From Tamarix chinensis (Eukaryota > Streptophyta > Magnoliopsida > Caryophyllales > Tamaricaceae), in assembly GCA_030549775.1 (NCBI GenBank), contig CM060175.1:79144245-79208244 (forward strand): 64,000 nucleotides of DNA, read 5' to 3'. Position numbers and translations under genes: made by a program. Positions 1 through 10,410 of this stretch are shown here, piece by piece (position 1 is the first letter of the stretch; the number at the start of each line of letters is the position of its first letter). The notes under the pieces were generated by a model that was given only the letters and a program-made list of their open reading frames with translations, searched no databases and was not told the origin of the DNA.

Positions 1-80
1 AGTAACTGCTCGTGGAAATGAGCATCACCAATAAAAAGGATGGTTAATACCCTATAAACTGAATAAATTAACAATATAGA
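1..80 (-). mobile_element. Fragment of a reverse-oriented LTR-like unit
   Basis: The words CTGCTCGTGGAAATGAGCA and the following CATCACC..ATAAAAAGG resemble the inner tail region of reverse units C/E (near 10,755), F (near 17,995) and H (near 57,990). This is probably an older unit that received insertion B. It is cut by the window edge, so its length and ends are unknown. Confidence 0.35.
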
Positions 81-533
81 TTTAATCCTCCAAAATTTTA
101 AAAAGCCTATTGAAATACCCCAAAACCTAATTTTAAGAATTATAGCTAATTAAGGATTTATTTAGAAATTTATTAAATAAATTATTTTTATTAAAATAAG
201 AGGAAATTAATTAGGGCTATTCAAGAAGAAAATAATAAATATTTTTATTAGAAAAATTTGGTATTTTAGCTAATTAAGGATTTTATTTTGAAAGTTAATT
301 AAATAAATTATTTTTATTTAAAATAAGAAGGATAAAGCAGGTCCAAATTAATAATAATGTTATAAATAATTTAATTTAAGAAAATTAAAATGATTTGCTA
401 ATTAAAATGGAATTTATGAAAAATCTTTTAAAAATCTTAAATTATCCTAAAAAGGAATTTAAATATTATTTTATTTAAATATTATTATTTTTAAATATCC
501 CAAATATCCTAATTAATTTAATTAACCCAACCC

Positions 534-1800
534 ACCATTTTTCATTTCCTCTTTTTCCTTTTTTTTTTCCTTTTCTTTCTTCCTTTTTCCTTTCTTTTCC
601 TTTCTTTTCTTTTCTTTTCTCCCTCTCCTCCCCGACTTGGGCCAGCCCACAGCCCAGTCCTCCTTTCCCCTCCTTCCTTTCCTTTGGCGCAACCTAGCCC
701 GCACAACCCTTCCCCTTTTCCTTCCTTCTCCCTCACCGCGTGACACCTTTCTTCTTTTCCTATCGAAACACAATGTTTGGTTTATGAACGATTTTACCCG
801 TCACCCGGCTCAGTTCCTTCCTTTTTATTTCTTTTATTTCTCCCTGGATCGCCAGTCCAACCCCCACCTTTCTTTCTTCTTCTTCCTTCCTCCTTCCCCG
901 ACGTCGACGACCTGCACCGCCGCCCAGCTCCCCTAGTTTTTCATCACCGGCAATGCCCCTTTGACCGACCTTTTCCTCCCTTTCTCTTCCCCCTATTTCG
1001 GCGACCACTTAGACCCAACCCACCTCCCCTCCTTTTTGTGCACAACCTTCTCTTTCTTGCGCATACCTCTACACCATTTTGAACTCCGATGGCCTCCTTT
1101 GCCACCGGTAAGCCTATCTGATCAACCCTATTTTCATGGCACACCCTTCTGACTTTGGCCACTTCATTTTCTCTATAAATAACCCCCCTCAAGCTGGCTT
1201 GTATCGAGCTTTTGATTTCTACCCAGAATTTCCCGACCTTGCACGCCACTGCCCCTTCAAACGCCATTTCTACCGCCTCTGGCCAACAACGTTGCCTGTT
1301 TTGGCCACTCGAGTACTCCCTACACCACCCTCTAACTAACCAAACCACCCATCCCCCTCAATTCTTTCTATATAAGCCCTCTGGTCATGCAAATTTGCTT
1401 CCCGATCAACCCTTTCTCCCACCTCTACCACCCTTCGCACCGCTGTCTGCCACCACTACCGCTACTTTCACTGCTTCATTCACCTCCCATTCTGTTCTAC
1501 AGACCCTCGTTTACCTTCCCCTACTTTTATTTTCCTCTTCCTCCCTCTCCTTCTCTCTTTTTCTTCTTCTTCCCCATTCGGCTACCACTGCCGCCGCCGT
1601 GCGCTGCCACCTTTGGCTGCACCACCACCCTTATTCTGTTCCTCTCCTTCTAGGAAACTTTAAGCACCCCAATTCCCACCTCCATTCTACCTCTCCTTTT
1701 TCCAACATCCAAAATTTCCCCTTTTCTTCACTTTTTCCAGCCACCGTTGGGGCAGCAGTGCACCACCGCCGGCGTCGCTTGTCACCACCAGCCTAAGGTT
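534..1800. repeat. Polypyrimidine tract of unit A
   Basis: Long C/T-rich stretch on the plus strand. The first ~100 bases (540-630) are almost pure pyrimidine. Open frames in it (Pro/Ser/Phe/Leu-rich forward, Arg/Lys/Gly-rich reverse) follow from composition. Homologous tracts occur in every other unit. Confidence 0.85.
1174..1180 (+). promoter_or_regulatory. Candidate TATA box of unit A
   Basis: CTATAAATAACCCCCC lies about 1.06 kb from the left end of A. The same word with its C-run recurs at the equivalent place in D (11,459) and reversed in H (60,846-60,859). This suggests the core promoter of an LTR, with transcription starting near 1,205. Confidence 0.45.
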
Positions 1801-1859
1801 GAACCCTAAACCCTTTTTCTATATTTTTACAAGCTTTATTTTATTTTATTTCATTTATT

Positions 1860-2213
1860 CAAAATATATTATTATTACTATTACTACTAATACTACTACT
1901 ACTAATGTTTTTATTATTATTTCTATTGAGGGCCAAAGCCCTATTATATTTTGATTTTATTATTATTATTCTTATTGTTGCTACTATATTTATTAATTAA
2001 TATTAATATTTTATTATTATTATAATTATTATGTATTATTATTATTATTACTATTAAGTTAAATATTATTAGTATTAATATTTCTTATTAGGGCTGACCC
2101 TATTTGGATTAGTAGATTATTAGTATTAGTATTATTAATATTATTAGTATTATTATGAGTTTCTATTTTATTTATTATTATTATTATTATTACTATTTTA
2201 AAATTATTATTAC

Positions 2214-2245
<32 letters not shown>

Positions 2246-2337
2246 CATTATTATTATTACAACTATTTTACTATTAGTGTTGCTATTATTATTATTGTTA
2301 TTGTTATGCGATTATAATATTAATATTAATATTATTA

Positions 2338-2378
<41 letters not shown>

Positions 2379-2690
2379 TTCAATGTTTGTATTATTATTC
2401 TATATAGTGATGAAATCCTATTGTGCCTATTTTGAATTGTAGCCGTAGTATTATAAATATCATTTATTATTATTATTAATATTATTAATATTTTTATTAT
2501 TAACATTTATTTTTATTATTAGTGTTATTATTATTATCATTATTATTTCACTATGTTTTTATGTAATGCCCTTTTTATTATGATTGTTACTATTATTATT
2601 CTTATTCTTATTAATATTATCATCATTATTATTTTTAGTATCTTTGCTATTATTATTTTGGTATCATTATTATTATTATTAGGGTAAAAT
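1860..2690. repeat. ATT trinucleotide-rich array of unit A
   Basis: Interrupted (ATT)n with scattered ACT and GTT. Similar arrays sit at the same position in D (12,130-13,260), F (19,560-20,590) and E (21,640-22,290), so it is a fixed module of this subfamily and not an independent microsatellite. Confidence 0.85.
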
Positions 2691-2699
2691 CTTCAACCT

Positions 2700-3030
2700 T
2701 ATAGTTTTGTATCTAATTTATGGTTTTAAATGGGAGAAGCTAATTTATAGTTTTGTATGGGAGAATTTAATCTATGGTGTTGCATGGGAGAATCTAAACT
2801 AGGGTTTTGTATGGATGGACTTACGGTTTTGCATGGTAGGTTCTATGGTGTTGCATGGAAGGATCTAATCTAGGGTTTTGTATAGATTAAATTTAAGGTT
2901 TTGTATGGATTGAATATAGGGTTTTGTATGGTGGAATATAGGGTTTTGCATGGATGGATCTAGGGTTTGCATGGTTGAATCTAGGGTTTCACATGGGAGT
3001 TTTAGGGTTTCGCATGAAAAATTTGAATGG
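2700..3030. repeat. Telomere-like GGGTTTTGCATGG array of unit A
   Basis: Degenerate tandem units of about 17-30 bp built on TCTAGGGTTTTGCATGGATG. Several contain the plant telomeric heptamer TTTAGGG or a one-base variant. A longer version lies at 13,820-14,640 in D and a reverse one near 18,900-19,030 in F. Confidence 0.75.
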
Positions 3031-3599
3031 TTGCATGAGATGTATAAAGTCTGCGTGGGAGTAAAATTTACGTTTGGAAAGTTGATTTGGGATGTGAGGA
3101 AGGTAATGTAAGTGTTGTTTGGGTGTCTGAACACTTTGGATGAAAAATAGTACGTGGAGAAATGTAAGGGTACGTAGGAGACCGAGCTAGGGTTTGGTGT
3201 GACTGCTTAGGATTTTTGTGGTATCATGTGTATTTGGTGATTAAAGTGTAATTATAAGGGTGGAATTTATGAGTTGTGATGTATGGAGTATTAAAAATGG
3301 TTTGGGTTGTGTGAGGTAGAGTAGGATGGGCCACTTAGGCCTAAATTAGGGTTTCTGGGGAAAACCCTAGAGTAAGGAAGTAAGTGGACTTGGAGGTGTG
3401 TAGTAGTGGGTGTTGAGCCACACATTTCGGTGTTGGAGTTCTAGTATGAGTTTGAGTATAGAGGAAATGTTGTTGGACAAATTAGGAGGTGCAGGGTTAT
3501 CACGATGTGGTACTGGTCGGTTGAAGGATAAGTGTAAAGGGAGTGATTCATGCATGTCTAGGGTGAAATTTTTTGAATAAGACACCGTAATACGTTAAT

Positions 3600-4020
3600 A
3601 ATTTAAAGTGGAAGATTGTTGAGTCGAGCCCAAACCGATCCACTGGCTAATAATAGTGGTTATGGCATGATGTCCCATATATGACCAATTCATCGGTAAT
3701 AATAGTGGTCAGGCTTTGTACCTGTGCGTTTTCGGTCCACTAGTTATAATAATGGGTGATTCCGTGCTCAACAAAATTGAACTTATTTGTGCTAATACAT
3801 GGGAAAGACACTAAGTACTTACAGTGGAACACCATGCCAGACCGGTCCACCGACGAATAATAGTGGTCAGGAGCTTTATACCTTGTGTGTTTCCGGTCCA
3901 CCAGCTATAATAGTGGTCAGGAGCTTTATGCCCTGTGTTTTTCGATCCACCGGTAATAATAGTGGTCAGGAGCTATGTGCCCTATATGTATCTGGTCCAC
4001 CAGCTATAATAGTGGGGTTC
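3600..4020. repeat. CCACCGG...GTGG array of unit A
   Basis: Roughly eight degenerate copies of GATCCACCGGTAATAATAGT followed by GG, separated by 15-50 bp of variable spacer. Each copy has short complementary ends (CCAC/GTGG). The array is shared with B, C/E, D, F, J and H. Confidence 0.75.
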
Positions 4021-4643
4021 CCGTACTCACATGGATTTGATAAAAAGCATGGTGTGAAATGAGTTCTAATCAGAGATTAATTAAATAATTAATCCGAACT
4101 ATAAATGGGCCTATTTTTATCTACCGAATGATTGTACGATAGTATGCTATCATGATGGTCTCTATGCTTTTGTTATTTCTTCTGCATGGTTTATGTAATT
4201 TTTGTGTTAGCCTTAGTGCATGGTTACCTTACTCAGTACGTAGCATACTGATCACCCTTTTCATGGGTGCTACTCATTCTCACGAGTAGTAGGCCCTTCT
4301 GACTTTGTACAGGTGGGTGAGATATCAGGCGGAACTGAGTGTTGAGCATATATTTGGCTCCACGTTCGAGAATAATGTGCCCGGATTCACTCTTCTGGTT
4401 ATCTTATTTACTTCTATTATTCTTTTTGTATCAGATTTTTCCCTTTATGAGTGACTACTTTATATTGAGTATTCTAGATGAAACATTTATCTTATGAAAG
4501 TTTTATTTCTTGTTTTTGGAATTTTTACCATGTACTCTGATTTATGATTCTTTACGCGTACTCTGATTTTTAATGTATGACCTTTCTAGTTCTTTTATGA
4601 ATTGTTAGTTTGAGTTTAATGTCAATCTTTTTTTTAGCCTTAG

Positions 4644-4785
4644 CACTTGGTACTGAAACGGTCGGAGAGAATTAGTTTGGTACTAAGTGTGGCGGTAACA
4701 TCCCCATAATTCATGGGTTTTAATTTAAGTATTTCTATTTAAATTGCTTCCGTTTAAAAAAAATAGTAAATTTTGGGGTGTTATA
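4644..4785 (+). other. Two-hairpin tail of unit A
   Basis: Hairpin 1: CACTTGGTAC (4,644-4,653) pairs with GTACTAAGTG (4,680-4,689), with one G-T wobble. Hairpin 2: GTAACATCCCC (from 4,695) pairs with GGGGTGTTATA at the end of the unit, with an A-rich loop between. The same arrangement closes all other units. Confidence 0.65.
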
Positions 4786-5082
4786 CCTATAATTTAATAA
4801 ATAACTTTTAATTGAGATAAATTAACTTTTAAATCTATTTAATTTAATTATTTTATGGATTTTTGAGTATATAAAATTGGATATAAATATTTAATAAATT
4901 AAAATAAATATTTTGTTATTTTATCATACTCTTATTATTTAAATAATTTTTAAGCCATTATTTTACTAAAATTATCCTTTTCAAACCCATATATTTAATT
5001 ATATTAAAGTAAATTATTAAAGAAATTTATTACCCATAAATATTGCATTTTATTATTTTATAAATTAAATTATTTCAATTGT

Positions 5083-6190
5083 CCCATTTTCCCTTTCCTT
5101 TTTCCTTTTTCCTTTTCCTTCTCCTTTTTCTCCTTTTTCTCCTTTCTTTCTTTTTTCCTTTTCTTCCCTTGGGCCACCGGTACCTCGGCCTGCCTTTCTC
5201 CCCCCTGCGCCTGGGCCATAGGCTTGCTTCCTCTCCTCCCTCTCCTTCTCCCTTGCGTGTCGCTCAGCCCGTCCCCTTCCTTTCTTCCCCGACCAGGCCA
5301 GCCTGCGTCTTTCTCCCCTTCGGCCGGCCTGCACGCACTAGCCTCCCCCCTTCTTTCTTTCTTCTTCTTCCTTTTTCCCCAACGTTAAAACCTAACCACC
5401 TCTGCCATCTCCGCCGCCCCACCTGCAACCCTCCTCCCTCTACTGCTTCCCCCCTCCTCTCTCTCTCTCGCCGTTTTCTTGCCCTATCTCGACCCCCACC
5501 ACCTCTCCCTCTCCTTGCCCATGCTCTTACTTTCCCTTCCCTCTCCATGCAACTCCTATGCCCCTACCACCTGGCTGCCGCCCTACCGAGCCACCCTATC
5601 CCCTCCTTTCTCTTCTTCTTCTTTTTCTTCTTCCTTCCCTGCCTCATTATGCCATTTTCTCGAGCCTCACATGCCTCCCCGACCTTATTTTTCTTCCTTT
5701 CTTCTCCTTCCATCATCCTCCCTGTTTTGCTTCGCCGCCACTATTCTGCCACTGTTACCACCGCACCAACCGCCTGCACCACCCCTGCCAACCTCTACCT
5801 CACCCCTGAACCATCACAACCCCTCAAGCCACCCCACGACCTTCTTCTTCCTCCCCTCTTCTCTTTCTCTCCTTTTTCTCCCTTCTCGATAGCCACCCTA
5901 CACCGCCTCGTTCCGCCGCCTTTCCGCCGCCTCTACCACCATCTGAGCCACTAAACCAATCCCTGCAACCCCCTTTGGCCGAAACCACCACCTGCAGACC
6001 TTCATTTTCCCCCTCCCCTTTCCTTCCTCCTCAGACCCTCCATCTCGACCCATCTTGGCAACCACCTTCGTGGCCTCGCTGCCACCGCCCTTGGCCACTG
6101 TTAACCCATCCCTAACAACCACCTACACCCCCTCGCCACTTCTGCACCCTTCCCTTGCCCAAATCCTCACCCATCTACCCTTTTTATTAG
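5083..6190. repeat. Polypyrimidine tract of unit B
   Basis: C/T-rich on the plus strand, with an overlong frame of 291 codons at 5,079-5,954 that is Pro/Leu/Ser/Phe-rich. The strand composition removes stop codons, so it is not taken as a gene. The reverse counterpart is at 29,300-30,540 in J. Confidence 0.85.
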
Positions 6191-6935
6191 TCTAAAAACC
6201 CTAACCCGAAATTGATTTTCTCTTCTTCTCCTTATGCCATTTTGAGCCCCTACCCTATTGTTCTGCATGCAGCTCATGCTGTATAAGTAAGATGAGTTGC
6301 TGCATTTCTTGGCCCATTTTTGTTAAAAATTTTAAGGTATAATAATATTTAAATTATTTCATTAAGTGAATTTTATAAAGTCTTATGCTTAGCTTTCCTT
6401 ATTTCTAATATAATAAATATTGATATTATTTTTAGGTATTGGTTTTGCTAATCAAAGCTTGAATCTTTAATCGGAATACCGGTAAGGTCCGTTTTTGTGG
6501 GAATTAAGGTAACCATTAAACCCCACTTAAATGCATGGATAACGTATGTTAGCACATTAGGCTTTTAATATGTTATTATACTTGATACATGTTGTTTAAT
6601 TTAATATATATAGTTTCTTGTGTTGATTGATAAAAAGGGAGCACGTTAGATTATATGCTATTTATGGAAATATTGTTTAAGGTAAGAGTTTGGTTATTAA
6701 TGAAAATGTTAAGCATTTATCCATGTTGTATTATGCTATTGTAATCTTTAATGCGTGGTTAATATTATTATGAGCCCTAGGGGTATTTTAGTAATATATC
6801 TTGTGCAAGAATGTGGCCTAATAACTATGGGTGTTAATGAGTATTGAATTAATTATGATAGTTGTAAAGTTGGATAATAAGAATGAGGTGTTAATATTAA
6901 TATTTTATGTGGTGATGATAATTTAATATAAGTGG

Positions 6936-7990
6936 AGTAATAAGGGGTAAAATGGTAATTTGCAAGTGAAAAGGTAAATTGGTAATTTTAGAAATAAGGG
7001 GTAAAATGGTAATTTTGGAGGCAAGGGTAAAATGGTAATTTTGTAAGTAAAAGGATAAAATGGTAATTTTGTAAGTAAGGGGTAAAATGGTAATTTTGGA
7101 AGTAAAAAGGGTAAATTAGTAATTTTGGAAATAAAGGACAAAATGGAAATTTTGTAAGTAACGGGTAAAATGGTAATTTTGGAGGTAAAAAGGGTAAATT
7201 GGCAATTTTGAAAATAAAGGATAAAATGGTAATTTTATAAGTAAGGGGTAAAATTGGTAATTTTGGAAGTAAATGGTAAAATGGTAATTTTGGAAGTAAG
7301 GGGTAAAATGGTAATTTTGGAGGCAAGGGCAAAATGGTAATTTTATAAGTGAAAAGGATAAATTGGTAATTTTGGAGGTAAAAGGGTATAATGGTAATCT
7401 TGTAATAAAAGGGTATAATGGTAATTTTAAAAGTAAAGGGAAAAATGCTAATTTTATAAATAAAAGGGTAAAGTGGAAATTTGAAAGGAGTAACTTAGTA
7501 ATTATAATAACGGAGAAGGACAAAATGGTAATTATGATAATAGAGAAAGGCAATTTGGTAATTTAACCAACTAAAGGGTAATTTAGTAATTTTGATAATG
7601 GAGAAGGGTAGTTTGGTAATTATAATAACAGAGAAGGACAATTTGGTAATTTAACCCATTAAAGGGGTAAAATGGTAAATATGATAATGGAGAAAGGGCA
7701 ATTTGGTAATTTAACCAACTAAAGGGTAAATTGGTAATTTTGATCATGAAGAAGGGTAATTTGGTAATTCGCCTAACTAATGGGCAATTTGTTAATTATA
7801 ATAAAGGAAAAAAGTCTAATTGGTAGTCTAACTAATCAAATAGAAAATATATTAAGTATAACAATTATGAAGGGTAGTCGGTGACCTAGTAAGTATGGGA
7901 GATAACTTAGTAACCTAAATCGAGCAAGGGGTAATTTGGTAATTATATAACAAAGAGGGTAATATGTTAATATGCCAAGTAAGGAACGGA
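6936..7990. repeat. GGTAAAATGGTAATTTTGG tandem array of unit B
   Basis: About one kilobase of degenerate units of roughly 25-30 bp. Consensus words are GGGTAAAATGGTAATTTTGG and GAAGTAAAA; later units drift to AACTAAAGGGTAATTTGGTA. The reversed copy of this module is in J at 27,800-28,625. Unit A and its relatives have the ATT array instead. Confidence 0.85.
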
Positions 7991-8744
7991 TGGCTGAACA
8001 ATTATATAAGTAAGGGGTAAATGAGTGATTTGTATCTAACATGTCGTTGTGATAGAGGAGTTTCACAATATGACTCAAATAACGTTGAATAGGAAGATAA
8101 GAGTATTTGATAAGTAGTAAATATCACGAGAAAGAATTCCTAATTGAGAATTAGATGAGATTATGATGGCCTTAATGATTCCTGTGTGTTACTTTGGATA
8201 ATCATTGAATAAGAAATATATAACGATATCAAAAAGATTGAAAGTGAATAAGTATCTGATTGTTGTGCTTTTGTGATCACCTTAATTAAGACACTAATAC
8301 TTAAAGTGAAAGACCTCGAGATCGAGAATGGTGGCTCTTTAGGGGTCACTGCCCTAAAAACGTGGTTTAGCCCACGGTTATTCTGGTATTTTCTGGTGTG
8401 CCTTTGTGCCCCAGCCAGGCCCTATATCTTACTCTATCTAGCTCTACGGACTTATTTACGGGGTATGCATACTTATGGATTAGGTGTCCTTATCGGTAAG
8501 GTACTGAGTTATCTTTATGCACTAGTACGAATAGGGTACCTTTGCGTCCCTGGGTTGATAGTTGAAGGGTACTGAGTAGCTCATATGTACCAGTGTGACC
8601 GGTGTACCTTTGTATCTCGGGATCTTCATCTCCCTATCGAGGCAAATAAATGGAATTGTTGTGCTGATTAAAAAGGGAAAACACTAATCGTGAAAGTGAA
8701 AGATTAATGAGCCGGGCCTAGTTGAATTATATTATGAGTACCGA

Positions 8745-9110
8745 TCCACCGGATATAATAGTGGCCTAGGAGGTTTTCCCCTGGATGATGTTATGAGTAC
8801 TCATCCACTGGATATAATAGTGGCCCAAGTGCGTGTTGCCCTGGATGATGTATATTTGTATTCTGATCCACCGGCTACAATAGTGGGGGTCCCAAGCTCA
8901 ATAAACTTGATTTAGTTGTTAATAAATTATGGAAAAATACTAATCACTTATAGTGGAACACCATGAGAGTCGGGGCTAGACCAATCCACCGGTGAATAAT
9001 AGTGGCCAGGAGTGTTCTGCCCTGGAGACCGATCTACCGACAATAATAGTGGTCAGGAGCATCTTACCTTGTATATATTTCGGTCCACCGGCTATAATAG
9101 TGGGGTTCCC
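8745..9110. repeat. CCACCGG...GTGG array of unit B
   Basis: Repeated GATCCACCGG(A/C)TATAATAGTGG units, as in A. They alternate with the conserved words CTTATAGTGGAACACCATG and CCCAAGCTCAATAAACTTGA. Confidence 0.75.
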
Positions 9111-9630
9111 GCACTTACATGGATATTTTTAATTCGATATGATTGATAATGATGGACTAAGGGCTTAAGGCCTAGAAGTATCGATTGTTCTTTATGGCCT
9201 ATTAATATCCGATTTATTTGTTAAGTATGTGAATGTATGAATGTTGACCTTAAGTATTTACCTTCATTATGTATGTATGTAGTATCATGTGTTGTATTGC
9301 GGGCTTACTGTTAGGTGTGTTTTAAAGGGTTACTTAGTACCGTAGTACTGAAGGGTTCCATTTGTGGGGCCCCTTCCTATTCAATGGGTAGTGTCCCTTA
9401 TAGGTCCTTTTTAGGTGCTATTCAAGTGGGCTATGGGAAAAGAACGTAAGGTACTATCCGGAATATCCTAAGAGTGTACTCTTTCTCCTTTAAAATTTAT
9501 GGTTTCAATGTATTTGTTGATTTGTAACCACCACTGGTGGATTTTTGTTATTGTAAAGTGTTGTGTACACTACCCTGAATTAAATATGTTTGAGTTTCTC
9601 GTAAGTTGTACTTTTCTCTTTTAGCCTTAG

Positions 9631-9776
9631 CACTTGGTATTGGAACGGTAGGAGTGAACCGATCAGGTACTAAGTGTGGCGGTAATATCCCCAAAATTCA
9701 CGTCTTCGTTATTTCGCTTCCGTTGATTATTTTAATAAAACGAAATTTTTCAGTAATGAATTTTAGGGGTGTTACA
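9631..9776 (+). other. Two-hairpin tail of unit B
   Basis: Hairpin 1: CACTTGGTAT (9,631-9,640) with GTACTAAGTG (9,667-9,676). Hairpin 2: GTAATATCCCCAAAATTCAC (from 9,682) with TGAATTTTAGGGGTGTTACA at the end. Confidence 0.65.
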
Positions 9777-10266
9777 ACATATGTAAAGAAAAGAGTATGC
9801 GTGCCACAAGCAATGTAATGATAAGATAGATACTATACATGCATAGATGCTCAAGATACACGGTAATTCAAGAGAAAGCCGTATTTAAAATTTATCATTA
9901 GGTAGTTAAATAATTCATTTACTTTGTCATATTGAGATTTGGAACCACTCTAACATAACCACTCTTCTACTCTTTCCCCTATTAACCACTCTCCTACTCT
10001 TTCCCCTATAGAAGGGAAAAAGATAGTCAACCTCACTACTATGTAACATTTACTCTCCTCTTTTCTAGGAGATTGAAGAAAGATAGTTAACATCACTAAT
10101 ACTCTCACATCTAAGGTATAACACACATAAGCCACTAGTATACCTCTAAACCTTAAGGATGCATACCCCTTATAAGCCAGTGGATTGGTCAGATAGAGTA
10201 TACTAGAGTCCTTAGGTTCTCTTAGGACCAAACAATATAAAATCAAATAGCTTCAACACTAGAATT
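9777..10266. other. Spacer between units B and C/E
   Basis: AT-rich, no gene seen. It contains two near-identical copies of about 31 bp (AACCACTCTNCTACTCTTTC, then CCCTAT) at 9,957-10,015. It may be the remainder of the older reverse unit seen at 1-80. Confidence 0.4.
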
Positions 10267-10271
10267 ATTTT

Positions 10272-10410
10272 TGTAATACTCCCAAAATTCACTACTGAAA
10301 AATTTATTTTATTAAAAGATATAGTGGAAGCAAAGAAAACAAAATTGTGAATTTTGGGGATATTACCGCCGTGATCAGTACAAGCCTGGCCCTCGGCCAG
10401 TCTCGTACTA
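10272..10410 (-). other. Two-hairpin tail of unit C/E
   Basis: Hairpin 1 spans 10,376-10,410: CAGTACAAG pairs with CTCGTACTA, and the loop itself contains CTGGCC/GGCCAG, giving a longer stem than in other copies. Hairpin 2 is TGTAATACTCCCAAAATTCA against GTGAATTTTGGGGATATTAC. Confidence 0.6.

Larger units (their letters stand above)
111..4785 (+). mobile_element. Unit A: 4.7-kb non-coding LTR-like element nested in B
   Basis: It begins TGAAATACCCCAAAACC and ends TTTTGGGGTGTTATA. It is flanked by a perfect 5-bp direct duplication CCTAT (106-110 and 4,786-4,790), and removing it rejoins the head of unit B, so it is a younger insertion. Parts in order: AT-rich head (111-530), polypyrimidine tract (about 534-1,800) with a TATA box, ATT-rich array (1,860-2,690), telomere-like GGGTTTTG array (2,700-3,030), CCACCGG array (3,600-4,020) and tail hairpins (4,644-4,785). 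No protein-coding domain is seen. TG-type ends plus a 5-bp duplication are typical of LTR retrotransposon insertions, so a solo LTR is the simplest reading. The last bases TATA instead of TACA look like a point change. Confidence 0.8.
81..9776 (+). mobile_element. Unit B: long non-coding LTR-like element, interrupted by unit A
   Basis: The head at 81-110 (TTTAATCCTCCAAAATTTT, then AAAAAGCCTAT) matches the reverse complement of the end of unit J. It resumes at 4,786 with CCTATAATTTAATAAATAA, as in J. The end is AGGGGTGTTACA at 9,776. Without A and its duplication the unit is about 5.0 kb, close to J (5,147 bp). Order of parts: AT-rich head, polypyrimidine tract, a GGTAAAATGGTAATTTTGG array, a CCACCGG array and a two-hairpin tail. 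There is no gag, pol or other credible coding region. The outer flanks (ATAGA and ACATA) are not a clear target duplication, so the left end is uncertain by a few bases. Likely a solo LTR or a non-autonomous element of the same subfamily as J. Confidence 0.7.

Noticed and set aside
5079..5954. Plus-strand frame of 291 codons
   Set aside because: Same cause in unit B; no domain, no conserved counterpart frame in J.
6936..7990. Regular spaced repeats considered as a CRISPR-like array
   Set aside because: Units are degenerate and contiguous without unique spacers, the context is a plant retroelement, and the same array occurs reversed in J.
81..9781. Target duplication around unit B
   Set aside because: ATAGA on the left and ACATA on the right share too little; the left edge may be altered or misplaced.
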